Source: RGIG8748 sp045539515 (GTDB lineage: Bacteria > Bacillota > Clostridia > UMGS1810). From it: 64,000 nt of DNA. Below the pieces are notes generated by a model. That model was not told where the DNA came from. It searched no databases and saw nothing but the letters and a program-made list of their open reading frames with translations. Positions 37,601-43,964 of the stretch are shown piece after piece (the stretch's first letter is position 1; every line of letters starts with the position of its first letter). The stretch is from NCBI GenBank assembly GCA_045539515.1, contig JAZQFN010000083.1, positions 25,142 through 89,141 on the forward strand, in the 5' to 3' direction. A program made the translations under genes and the position numbers.

Positions 37601-38279
37601 CTTTACAAATGCCGAGCCTGCGGTATATACGGTAAATATTACTTTGGACACCTCTATGGGTGCCGATGTAATAAAAGACCATGTATCTAACTTCAAAATT
37701 CTTCCCGAGGGTGCTGAAAAGACCTTTATCTTAGGCCCCGGCACAGGTGGCAGCTATTCCGACAGGCTTACTCACGATTACCTTACCCAGAGCGGTCCTA
37801 CGCCTTCCGATGCAAGCCCCTACAGCATAAACCAGCAGAGAACCTTTGGTGTTACCAATGAAATCCTCGGACTTGAAAACTCATTCTACTTAAGAATGCC
37901 CGACCAGGATGTTATAGACGACTATCTTGCAACATCCGACCTGTGGGCAGGCGGCGAAGGTATGGATGATGTAGCGTGGATGCAGTTTAAGGTGAACAAG
38001 GATTGTGATGTTGTTATTGTTCCCGGTACAGAAGTTCCGAGGTTTGTGACTTTGGAAGAAAACAGCTGGTTTAAAACAAACCTTAATGATTATGCTTTTA
38101 CTCTTAACAGACATAATTACGATAATTCATACACCAATTATACCAACAGGTCTAAAAAGGTTATGTATGTTAAGTCCTTTAAGGCAGGCGACACTGTAAC
38201 ACTTTACAATGCAAATAACGGAAAGTATCATTCTTCTTATGATGCACCTCCATACTTTGCTTTTGTAAGAGTGAAATAA
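31683..38279 (+). CDS. Giant secreted modular protein with embedded heparinase II/III region (2198 aa)
   Basis: The largest protein in the window, with an excellent ribosome binding site (AGGAGG) and a signal peptide (MKKTLLIALIILSMLSGTCYA). Domain order: type B (about 22-287), type C (about 293-543), DUF4962-like (about 555-673: SMQNPPDFTW, WWAVRFRTT), helical toroid and beta-sandwich heparinase II/III region (about 675-1340), a linker domain (about 1340-1520), beta domain (about 1525-1622), type A (about 1623-1878), cadherin-like (about 1896-1990) and type D (about 1993-2198, ending PPYFAFVRVK). Candidate catalytic residues are His850 (NSHLWSY), Tyr903 (SKGTAYWTY), His1056 and His1058 with Asp1060 (YNHMHADQNAF). 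The lyase part resembles the enzyme at 22154. It would cut uronate polysaccharide outside the cell while its modules bind glycan or other surface parts. No anchor motif is visible. Confidence 0.87.
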   Translation: MKKTLLIALIILSMLSGTCYAGFYDVVNLNGTTIVDDTNVLKSKTLTEGIATYDCPIDTPVNKVANMTYADYIDYVNEYYGHKIGDEGYIEGSGVVAGTEKISGSSFLYDNTFAIGGNMGAEGTRRKINYIAPKFVFYKNLYRLYGSIALNQLNNGNGGWFTGGLYFGTDTNKASLAQSYNTMAGTDKLPPVPWFTAVMNKKGTVYVNSYSELPHLVGEGYSLLSSGTEVYTGIDSNNNNGKVSGPTYVYYKVFEKGETVEIFNPANGDISGHPPAWFFSTGIPDTYAYEYGKKSSSVVATSFNSTVTNGILYKGLFADEEASSDTTGGRWVSDYNPLGSGQRIASIEDKTLEGCEYFTFSINNRSKFGTLGGNLLEFKVDKPCDVVILTVEDDKDAVFSGYTRTTGVSGITGMYPALNVMNTLSKMGIPYTDISIDMVNDLYKSSNLTFKQVYNKWLSDYFPGATAEELLSAINTASNASSIKANIFETVDSVSSVAGTDNKFVYNVTHTKIYKAGDTVTIPDPTGKSGFERPIVVAIRPGYTSEAPALPSTFTSLDAKIGNRSHFKPAHQYGSMQNPPDFTWPLIDNAYSYDIVVCADQELNNVVYSKNEIKYPYYNFPYAFEPGTYWWAVRFRTTDGGKPSNWSVARRFRIDPSAHEYLVPEDFGSVVSAVPESHPRIWFNSDTIDDFKALKNTPEGYTVYQKMVSLTKSYMKKDPLVEEPEYGASNATGNSTTMGYAAQNAALCYILTDDEDEKKKYGDYAVKILMEMSAWDMDNGGSAFNSNDQAFFEFTMRSSMAYDWMYNYMTPEQRTTILQMLVDRFDYLNNIVSGGKGHLGALRVEPFNSHLWSYIGYYGILCLALLHDVDGVDDYFTQMLELNSAHLPPMSIEDGGWSKGTAYWTYAFSRDKWFMDTMKYAGYIDYYDKAWARNELNWVLYMYPDNSYGSFGDEAGMTRPGTHHIMGLSKLGKFTDNPVAYWLRNRIGNISAQYGSGAFDAIIYADTAAEEGEAPNDYPNAHVFTDQGMVAMHSSIVGPDRTSLYFRSGQYGSYNHMHADQNAFMIEHNGNRLATKSGFYDSYHSTHDKGFTRQTFAHNTVTYNGGYGQKDDSKDANGKIEQFVTHHRFDAAVGNAANAYVGNVDKFDRSIIYLRPDSYIVVDELANDTAQTYEWRLNSPSDTMTVEGKTAHVANGDSNLNVEMMYPNDIADGVFENNYINPSDGVEYYPDTNSYKVTEETAAAGFDRVHFQTPSALSTTIVAAMNVNEGTKREFTKTEGTNYIKLTLEGDDTVVYVCTSQDAEVTTDNGYTFKGTALVAGSTTIMLVNGTSLSYGGSDIIEETTEPITFVIGEGQMSLGCDDVVVVKINKSNSGITKYLPETLKVSESSFDTSTITDTNLRAIEAYNGEPHGSMGIMLDYTDSAFTLYADKGQYMLLTEDNSVVNAQQLTPENILVEDLGGNMASISWTNPIDGTLTDAEINGELYKNITSPFEYNYGDVERVSVKLRGRMYNLTSSWADEEIMYPGHKLDISFVKYTDNGDGTVGAQLKVANNSSSGVLRCKAIVASYNEAGEVVNTEHTNIYSISKNTEKLFELTIDATDAASYKAFVWNSTGNIHMVKGATAEGDFAADSGAEGTYVSSARVATAFCKITNGYLYTNLHGRPGDDYSEINGGRIAANYPANAKQYHEISYVDESLEGYDYFTFNAGNHVLSDYDSILSFDIAEDSEVIILSTKDLEFEGFDAEQNSGGWLISRYMNKNLTDALRIIGITPTYGIAAEFDEDRTDGDVSSFVQKYITPAYALASEETRKAFDAKWEVVITPNSEDDIPTAISQSTYNRKYSRVYALEDGADSFRVTIPRETIGNDPRNIVVVVKPYNRSANSRDTSICVPLAKAASSNAQPSLKAVEIDGEEIAISDFTDNAYAYELTGEEAILPVVKGITSDNGLYASTDYDIAKDGLTATATITVKNLFTNAEPAVYTVNITLDTSMGADVIKDHVSNFKILPEGAEKTFILGPGTGGSYSDRLTHDYLTQSGPTPSDASPYSINQQRTFGVTNEILGLENSFYLRMPDQDVIDDYLATSDLWAGGEGMDDVAWMQFKVNKDCDVVIVPGTEVPRFVTLEENSWFKTNLNDYAFTLNRHNYDNSYTNYTNRSKKVMYVKSFKAGDTVTLYNANNGKYHSSYDAPPYFAFVRVK

Positions 38280-38294
38280 AATGTTTTAATCTTT

Positions 38295-38321
38295 CTTTGA
38301 CGGGATTAAATCCCGTCAAAG
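38295..38321 (+). terminator. Hairpin after the giant lyase gene
   Basis: CTTTGACGGGA (38295-38305) pairs with TCCCGTCAAAG (38311-38321) around a 5-base loop. The T-run that follows is poor, so termination may be Rho-assisted or partial. Confidence 0.65.
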
Positions 38322-38516
38322 GGGGATTATTTGAATTTGTTATACAGGTTTATTTAATAAAATAGGTTTGTATAATGAGTTTAAATTGAAATTTGTTTAT
38401 AACAAATTTCAATAAGTAATAAGGAATATGTAATAGTGAAGAAGTATGGTGCAAATTCGCTTTGGCGGATTTGAAAAGATAAATTGACATTTGTAGGGTT
38501 GGCACAGCCCAAAAAA

Positions 38517-38556
38517 TGTCATCCTGAATGAAACAAAGTGAAGTGAAGGATCTCAA
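38517..38556. repeat. TGTCAT-type repeat, half unit
   Basis: TGTCATCCTGAATG then GAAGTGAAGGATCTCAAG; only the left arm is present. Confidence 0.6.
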
Positions 38557-38570
38557 GTTTACAGTTGTTA

Positions 38571-38703
38571 TCAATTGAGGGGAAGGTGTCAGCCAAAGGT
38601 TGACGGATGAGGTGGTACGACCACTTACAATACGCCACTAAAGTTGGCTACACCTCACCACCGCCTGCGGCGGAGCCTCTCCTCAAGGAGAAGCCTTCCG
38701 CCC
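38571..38703. repeat. Second palindromic repeat family (MITE-like)
   Basis: About 130 bases with self-complementary ends: GAGGGGAAGGTGTCAGCC on the left, GGAGCCTCTCCTCAAGGAG on the right, and inner palindromes around GGTGGTACGACCAC and CCGCCTGCGGCGG. It has no coding capacity. It lies next to the IS110 element. Confidence 0.6.
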
Positions 38704-38855
38704 TATTGTTAACAAACGCAATAAGGAGACCAACTATGATTTGTCAATAGAAAAATGAAAACTTTTTAAAAAATTTTGTATAGCTAAAAAAGTGTATAGC
38801 AAACAAAGCATTCTTTAAAATGCTTTTTGAAAATTGAATATAGTTAAGGTAAGAC

Positions 38856-40019
38856 TTAGGCTAAGTTAAACTCAACATTATCGGTCATCATTTTATGAAT
38901 GACACGAACCAGCTTATGTGCTACATGACCTAATGCAACATAGTGACGGCGACCTTGAGATACTTTTAAGTCATAATAATCTTTGAAAGTATCATTAACT
39001 AAGGTTGTTTGCCAAGCAGCATTTATCAATGCATATCGAAGTAGCTTGGAGCCCCTTTTAGACATTCGTGTTCTAGCTGCATTGAAATTGCCTGATTGAT
39101 AAACAGACGGGTCAAGACCTGCATACGCAAGCAGTTGGCAAGGCTTTTTAAACCGGTATATATCACCGATTTCACCGATAATCATAGCACCGTTTAAAGA
39201 ACCAATGCCCGGTATTGTTTTGATAACAGAATCAAGCTTATCCATAATTGCATTAATATTCTCATCAATTTCGTTTAATTGCTGAGTAAATAATTCAATT
39301 TGAGAAATAGCTTGAAAAATCTGCAAAGATATGGTATCATTTTTAATACCGACAGATTGCGATGCAAGCTCTTTTAAAAGTACAGCATTAGACTGGTTAA
39401 AGTGTCCCTTAGAGGACTTGTAGAGAAGGTTCGTAAGCCTTGTGAGATGCATTTTCGCAATCTTGTCGGGATTTGGTTCTGTTTTGAGTAGTTCATAACA
39501 AGCCTTTCCGTGAATACCGGACTTGAAAAAGTACTGTAATTCAGGAAATAACAAATCCACATAAGTAACAAGTTGAATTTTAACCTTTGTCCTTGCCTTC
39601 ATAAGTTTTTGACGGAAGCGACAGAGGTTTTTTAATTGCAAGGAATCATAATCACGCTCGGAAAACAGACGATATTGATTCATAATCAAAGCCTTAATGA
39701 TAAGGTATGTATCGACAGAATCGGTTTTGGTCTTTCTGATGTTGGTTTTTCTGAGAGTAGAAGTTTGTATAGGATTAATGATACAAACATTGAAATCTCT
39801 TGAATACAGAAAACAGGTAAGGTTCTCGGCGTAATGAGCAGTAGATTCCATTCCAATCAGGATTTCTTCTTTTGGAAATTCCGAGAGATTGTCAAGCAGT
39901 AATTGAAAGCCTGTGTGATTGTTAGAGAAAGGAAACGGACTAACAAGGATTTCACCATCAGAATTCATAACTGCAGCATAGTGTGTTTGTTTGGCAACAT
40001 CAATGCCAACATAATACAT
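38856..40019 (-). CDS. IS110-family transposase
   Basis: A 387-residue DEDD transposase. The N-terminal RuvC-like domain shows Asp7 (GIDVAKQTHYA), a Glu in LIGMESTAHY and acidic residues in KTKTDSVDTYLI. The C-terminal Transposase_20 domain has PGIGSLNGAMIIGEIGD, then the conserved Ser segment PSVYQSGNFNAARTRMSKRG. IS110 enzymes insert site-specifically, and in members studied so far a bridge RNA from the element's non-coding flank guides target choice. The start at 40019 is set by AGGAG upstream on the minus strand; 19 further upstream codons are not needed. The reading frame is intact, so the element may be active. Confidence 0.93.
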   Translation of the reverse strand: MYYVGIDVAKQTHYAAVMNSDGEILVSPFPFSNNHTGFQLLLDNLSEFPKEEILIGMESTAHYAENLTCFLYSRDFNVCIINPIQTSTLRKTNIRKTKTDSVDTYLIIKALIMNQYRLFSERDYDSLQLKNLCRFRQKLMKARTKVKIQLVTYVDLLFPELQYFFKSGIHGKACYELLKTEPNPDKIAKMHLTRLTNLLYKSSKGHFNQSNAVLLKELASQSVGIKNDTISLQIFQAISQIELFTQQLNEIDENINAIMDKLDSVIKTIPGIGSLNGAMIIGEIGDIYRFKKPCQLLAYAGLDPSVYQSGNFNAARTRMSKRGSKLLRYALINAAWQTTLVNDTFKDYYDLKVSQGRRHYVALGHVAHKLVRVIHKMMTDNVEFNLA

Positions 40020-40029
40020 TAAAATCAAC

Positions 40030-40165
40030 TCCTTTGTAAGTTTACACTGTGTTTGTCCACTTAGTTTTATCATCATAAACTTGCGGGAAATGAAAGTTCA
40101 AAGACTTATCCAACTATAAATAATTTAGATAAAACTGTGGCAATACACTCCTTTAAATAGTCAAA
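40030..40165 (-). ncRNA. Candidate IS110 bridge RNA (5' non-coding flank)
   Basis: Upstream of the transposase, on its strand, CCAC + AGTTTTATC (40140-40128) can pair with GATAAAACT + GTGG (40071-40057), with a two-base AA bulge and a loop of about 56 bases. The 5' flank is where the IS110 subgroup is known to encode its bridge RNA. The limits are approximate and the loops cannot be matched to donor and target without the element ends. Confidence 0.4.
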
Positions 40166-40238
40166 GCTATAAAAATTTATAAAAAGTCCACAGTGTTTTA
40201 TTGATTATATCATAAAGGTTTAAAAGAAAGGAGCGTAT

Positions 40239-40264
40239 TGATATATTTAGGACTAAATATATCA
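40239..40264. promoter_or_regulatory. Perfect palindrome before the first cyclophilin gene
   Basis: TGATATATTTAG (40239-40250) and CTAAATATATCA (40253-40264) are perfect 12-base arms with a 2-base spacer, only 14 bases before the ATG at 40279. It could be an operator or an RNA hairpin that masks translation. A short frame from TTG 40238 with AAAGGAG upstream ends on the cyclophilin ATG, so translational coupling is another option. Confidence 0.4.
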
Positions 40265-40278
40265 TACAAGAGTAATTT

Positions 40279-40887
40279 ATGAAGAGATTTACGGCAATAG
40301 TATTAATGCTCATGCTTATACTCGGTGTTTGTACCTCTTGCGGTGAAGATACATCAGAGAATACCGAAACACAGGTGACTGAAGAAAAGGAACTTCTCAA
40401 AGAAACCAAAAAGATAAAATTTGAGCTGGAGGACGGCAAAAGCTTTGTAATGGAAATATATCCCGAATATGCTCCCGAAACAGCTACCAATTTCTACAAC
40501 CTGGTTAAGGAAGGGTTTTATGACGGCATTATATTCCACAGAGTAATTCCCGGATTTATGGCTCAGGCAGGCGACCCCAGCGGCACAGGTATGGGCGGCT
40601 CCAAGGAAACCATTCCCGGTGAGTTTTCTGCCAACGGCTACACTCAAAATACCTTAAAGCACGAGAGAGGCGTTGTATCTATGGCACGAACCAACGACCC
40701 CAACAGTGCTTCCAGCCAGTTCTTTATTTGCTTTGAAGCTGCACCGCACCTTGACGGACAGTATGCTGCTTTCGGAAAAGTGATAGAAGGCATGGAAACG
40801 GTAGATTCAATTGCAGAGATACCTACAGACGCTTATGATAAACCCACCTCGGACGTAGTAATTAAAACTGCAACTGTTTTAGAATAA
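40279..40887 (+). CDS. Cyclophilin-type peptidyl-prolyl isomerase, lipoprotein
   Basis: A 202-residue lipoprotein: a signal with lipobox LGVCTSCG (lipidated Cys about residue 18 or 21), an acidic linker, and a cyclophilin domain from about residue 45. Family residues are clear: FHRVIPGFMAQAGDPSGTGMGG, NSASSQFFIC and AAFGKVIEGM. Cyclophilins speed cis-trans isomerisation at proline and would help fold exported proteins at the outer membrane face. First of three consecutive cyclophilin genes (gaps 19 and 4 bases). Folding of the giant exoproteins is a natural but unproven use. Confidence 0.92.
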   Translation: MKRFTAIVLMLMLILGVCTSCGEDTSENTETQVTEEKELLKETKKIKFELEDGKSFVMEIYPEYAPETATNFYNLVKEGFYDGIIFHRVIPGFMAQAGDPSGTGMGGSKETIPGEFSANGYTQNTLKHERGVVSMARTNDPNSASSQFFICFEAAPHLDGQYAAFGKVIEGMETVDSIAEIPTDAYDKPTSDVVIKTATVLE

Positions 40888-40906
40888 TTACAAAAGAGGA
40901 TTGTTT

Positions 40907-41581
40907 ATGAAGAAAATAATATTGTGTGTTATGCTTGTTGTTTTGTGCATTGGGGTCTTTGCCGGATGCACAAACCATGAGTATACTGTAGGAGAAAATG
41001 CCAAAATTATTCTGGATGGCGAAACAGCAAGGTACACCGACGGTTCCAAGGAAGAAACAATAGATAATATAAAGGTTAAGTTTGAGATTGAAAGCGGCGG
41101 AGTTTTCGTTATGGAGGTTTATCCGAAATACGCTCCGGAAACAGTAGCAAATTTCTGCGATCTTGTAAGCGAAGGTTTCTATGACGGGCTTATATTTCAC
41201 AGAGTAATTCCCGGATTTGTAATACAGACCGGTGACCCCACCGGCATTGGTACAGGCGGCTCGGAAGAAACCGTAGACGGTGAATTTAAGGCTAACGGAT
41301 TTGAAAAGAACACTTTAAAACATGAGGTAGGCACAGTTTCCATGGCAAGAACCAACGACTACAACAGTGCTTCCAGTCAGTTCTTTATATGTCTTGAAGA
41401 AAATTCTTATCTCGACGGTGAGTATGCTGCTTTCGGCAAGGTTGTCTACGGTATGGATTCTGTAGAAGAAATCGGAGAAGCCACTACCGATGATAAGGAT
41501 AAGCCACTTGTAAATATAGTAATTAAAAAGGCATCTATTATTACAAACGAAGAATACAATAAATACCTTAAGGAGGAATAA
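40907..41581 (+). CDS. Cyclophilin-type peptidyl-prolyl isomerase, lipoprotein
   Basis: A 224-residue second lipoprotein cyclophilin. Signal and lipobox are MKKIILCVMLVVLCIGVFAGC (lipidated Cys21), followed by a linker of about 35 residues and the cyclophilin core (FHRVIPGFVIQTGDPTGIGTGG, NSASSQFFICLE). It has a C-terminal extension (IITNEEYNKYLKEE) that the neighbours lack. The Gln usually found in the active site (MAQ) is kept as IQT, so the core may be slightly changed. The ATG at 40907 is preferred over TTG 40901, with AGAGGA about 7 bases upstream. Confidence 0.9.
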   Translation: MKKIILCVMLVVLCIGVFAGCTNHEYTVGENAKIILDGETARYTDGSKEETIDNIKVKFEIESGGVFVMEVYPKYAPETVANFCDLVSEGFYDGLIFHRVIPGFVIQTGDPTGIGTGGSEETVDGEFKANGFEKNTLKHEVGTVSMARTNDYNSASSQFFICLEENSYLDGEYAAFGKVVYGMDSVEEIGEATTDDKDKPLVNIVIKKASIITNEEYNKYLKEE

Positions 41582-41585
41582 CAAT

Positions 41586-42074
41586 ATGGAAAACACAGTA
41601 GTAACTTTTGAAATGGAAAACGGCGGAGTGTTCAAGGTAGAGCTTATGCCTGAATATGCTCCTCAGACTGTTGAAAACTTTATAGGTCTTGTGGAAGACG
41701 GCTTCTACGACGGGCTTATATTCCACAGGGTAATTGCAGGATTTATGGCACAGGGCGGTGACCCCACCGGCACAGGTATGGGCGGTTCCGGAACCAACAT
41801 CCCGGGAGAGTTCAGCTCCAACGGCTTTGGTGTCAATACTTTAAAGCACGAAAAGGGAGTAATATCTATGGCAAGATCCATGATGAAAGATTCCGCTTCC
41901 AGTCAGTTCTTTATCTGCTTTGAAGATGCTCCCCATTTAAACGGTGAGTATGCTGCTTTCGGTAAGGTAATCGAGGGTATGGACGTAGTTGATGCTTTTG
42001 CAGATGTTCCCACAGATTATATGGATAAGCCCACTGAGCCTATTGTTATGAAAAAGGTTTACATTGCTGAATAA
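41586..42074 (+). CDS. Cyclophilin-type peptidyl-prolyl isomerase, cytoplasmic
   Basis: A 162-residue protein that is essentially a bare cyclophilin domain with no signal peptide (starts MENTVVTFEMENGGVFKVEL). Core motifs: FHRVIAGFMAQGGDPTGTGMGG, SASSQFFICFEDAPHLNGEY. It starts 4 bases after the preceding stop with AAGGAGG upstream and is the last gene before a terminator. Likely a cytoplasmic folding helper made together with the two lipoprotein paralogues. The three probably arose by tandem duplication. Confidence 0.92.
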   Translation: MENTVVTFEMENGGVFKVELMPEYAPQTVENFIGLVEDGFYDGLIFHRVIAGFMAQGGDPTGTGMGGSGTNIPGEFSSNGFGVNTLKHEKGVISMARSMMKDSASSQFFICFEDAPHLNGEYAAFGKVIEGMDVVDAFADVPTDYMDKPTEPIVMKKVYIAE

Positions 42075-42081
42075 AAACATA

Positions 42082-42115
42082 AAAAATCGCCTTGCATCTG
42101 CAAGGCGATTTTTGC
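42082..42115. terminator. Bidirectional terminator between convergent genes
   Basis: AAAAATCGCCTTGCA and its complement (42082-42113) form a long stem with a very short loop. It lies between the cyclophilin operon and the convergent acyl-CoA synthetase gene. Confidence 0.85.
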
Positions 42116-42121
42116 TGTTTA

Positions 42122-43816
42122 TCAGTCTTTTTCTATTAAGTTTCTCTTAATCTTATTGGAAGAGTTCTTAATGAATGCTTCTTTTCGTATCTTAATCTTG
42201 GAAACCTTCTTGTATGCAGGAAGAACCTTTGTAGCTTCGGTTACGTCTTTTCTGACCATTGCCTCAAGATCTTCTGCTTCTTTAACGATGGCAGCATCGT
42301 AGTCGGGGAAGATTTCTGCACAGAGGGCATCTTCGGCGCCGGTTTCGTCTTTGGTGGAATAGATTACGACTTCTTTTACGTAGTCTATACCCTGAATATA
42401 GTCTTCGATTTCTTCGGGATAGATGTTCTTGCCGTTGGAGAGAACTATAAGGTTTTTCTTTCTTCCTGTTATAACGAGAAGACCGTTTTTATTTATATAA
42501 CCAAAGTCGCCTGTCTTAAACCAGCCGTCCTCGGAGAGAACTTCTGCTGTGAGCTCGGGCTGCTTGTAGTAGCCTTTCATTACAACATCACCCTTAACGC
42601 AGATTTCGCCGATGCCGTCTTCATCTTTTTCTTCAAGCTTAACCTCAAGGCAGGGAAGAACCATACCTACAGTGGAGGGGTCGTTACATTCCACTCTGTT
42701 TACGCTTACAAGAGGAGAACACTCGGTAATTCCGTAGCCGTTGAAGAGAATGATGCCTATATCATCGAAGAATTTACCTACCTCAGCTCTTATGGGAGCA
42801 CCGCCGCAAACGATTTCCTGAAGATTTCCGCCAAAGTTTTTGGTGATTGATTTAAAGAGCATGGAGCGCAGATCTATGCCGATTTTTCTTAAGCCGTTGC
42901 TTATGCAGATCATTGTCTTAACAAGAACGGTCTTTTTCTGCTCTTTAATGCCTGCCCATATTTTCTTGTAGAAGAGTTCTACAAATGCAGGAACAAGATA
43001 GATGTATTCGGGCTTGAATGTATTTAAATTCTTAAGTACGTTGGTGAGCTTATCGTTTATGCAGAGTGTTGCATGATGGTGGATAGCTACCAATATACCG
43101 GGTACTGCTTCGTAGGTGTGGTGATAGGGGAGCACACTAAGACAGGAATCCAACACTCGGCTACACTGAAGACCATAGTAGATACCGCTCTTTAAGTTGT
43201 GCTCAGTAAGCATTACGCCCTTGGAATTGCCTGTGGTACCGGAGGTGTAAACAAGCATCTTAAGGTCGTGGGGGTCGCTTCCCAGCTTTTCGTATTCGCG
43301 GTTGCCTGCTTCGTAAAGCTCTTTACCTTTAGCCAGGAGCTTGTCGTAGGAGAGGAATTCACCTTCGTCTTCTTCTCTGTCAAGACCGATGAAGCACTTG
43401 ACGTTCGGGAATTTATCTCTGTTTTCTTTAAAGAAGGTTTCAAACTTCTTTGCGTAAAATACTACTTCACTTTCGCTGTTTGTAAGAACATTGATGATGT
43501 CGGTTTCGGGAAGTTCTTTATCAATTGGTACATACACACCGGAGCTTTTTAATACTGTTACATATATGCATATCCACTTAAAACTGTTTATACCTATATT
43601 TGCAATATGAGCGCTTCCGAAACCAAGGTCATTTATTGCTGTGCCGAGATACTCGGTAAGCATTTTGAATTCCTTAAATGTAACTTCTTTAATTTCCTTG
43701 TTTTCGATGTACTTGTGGGATATCTTATCCCCTGCTTCTTCTGCAGCGAGGTCTACCATATGACGGATGTTGTTGAAATCTTTTACCGCATATGGTTTTA
43801 ATTTACTTAAATCCAT
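42122..43816 (-). CDS. Long-chain acyl-CoA synthetase (AMP-binding family)
   Basis: A 564-residue ANL-family enzyme. The canonical P-loop is MLVYTSGTTGNSKGVML; further motifs are LFNGYGITECSPLVS, WFKTGDFGYINKNG and GRKKNLIVLSNGKNIYPEE. The closing lysine region is IKNSSNKIKRNLIEKD. It is a paralogue of the enzyme at 251-1954 with the same length and ending. The ATG at 43816 is chosen because GGAGGG precedes it; a longer frame to 43873 runs through the promoter. It is controlled by a perfect TTGACA-17-TATAAT promoter overlapped by a palindrome close to the one at 217-239, so both synthetases may respond to one regulator. Fatty-acid activation is the likely role. Confidence 0.92.
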   Translation of the reverse strand: MDLSKLKPYAVKDFNNIRHMVDLAAEEAGDKISHKYIENKEIKEVTFKEFKMLTEYLGTAINDLGFGSAHIANIGINSFKWICIYVTVLKSSGVYVPIDKELPETDIINVLTNSESEVVFYAKKFETFFKENRDKFPNVKCFIGLDREEDEGEFLSYDKLLAKGKELYEAGNREYEKLGSDPHDLKMLVYTSGTTGNSKGVMLTEHNLKSGIYYGLQCSRVLDSCLSVLPYHHTYEAVPGILVAIHHHATLCINDKLTNVLKNLNTFKPEYIYLVPAFVELFYKKIWAGIKEQKKTVLVKTMICISNGLRKIGIDLRSMLFKSITKNFGGNLQEIVCGGAPIRAEVGKFFDDIGIILFNGYGITECSPLVSVNRVECNDPSTVGMVLPCLEVKLEEKDEDGIGEICVKGDVVMKGYYKQPELTAEVLSEDGWFKTGDFGYINKNGLLVITGRKKNLIVLSNGKNIYPEEIEDYIQGIDYVKEVVIYSTKDETGAEDALCAEIFPDYDAAIVKEAEDLEAMVRKDVTEATKVLPAYKKVSKIKIRKEAFIKNSSNKIKRNLIEKD

Positions 43817-43835
43817 AACTAACCCTCCATTTATC

Positions 43836-43882
43836 AATCTAGTGTACCACATTATTATATATCGTTTTGCCAATTATGTCAA
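43836..43882 (-). promoter_or_regulatory. Promoter with operator matching the one at 217-239
   Basis: On the minus strand TTGACA (43882-43877), 17 bases, TATAAT (43859-43854). In plus-strand terms the operator reads AATCTAGTGT (43836-43845), ACC, ACATTATTAT (43849-43858). It agrees with the operator at 217-239 at 9 of 10 and 8 of 10 arm positions and likewise overlaps the -10 box. Confidence 0.65.
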
Positions 43883-43964
43883 TATTTTGCTTTGGGAAAT
43901 ATTGACTATTTGGGGTGTTTGGTGTTACAATATAAAAAAATACCAAAGAAGGAATGATGATAAA

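Larger units (their letters stand above)
38322..38855. other. Intergenic region with two repeat families next to IS110 gene
   Basis: 534 bases with no gene. It holds a half unit of the TGTCAT repeat (38517-38556), a second palindromic element (38571-38703), and AT-rich sequence with a hairpin (AAAGCATT...AATGCTTTTT near 38800-38825) that should lie within the left side of the IS110 element. Confidence 0.55.
38720..40200 (-). mobile_element. IS110-family insertion sequence (ends not resolved)
   Basis: The transposase gene with about 130 bases on its 3' side and 180 on its 5' side. IS110 elements lack long terminal inverted repeats, so the ends cannot be set from one copy; the limits given are approximate. 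It lies between the repeat cluster ending at 38703 and the first cyclophilin gene. Confidence 0.5.

Noticed and set aside
40238..40282. 14-codon leader frame from TTG before the first cyclophilin
   Set aside because: The spacing to its ribosome binding site is only four bases and the codons coincide with the palindrome; more likely chance.
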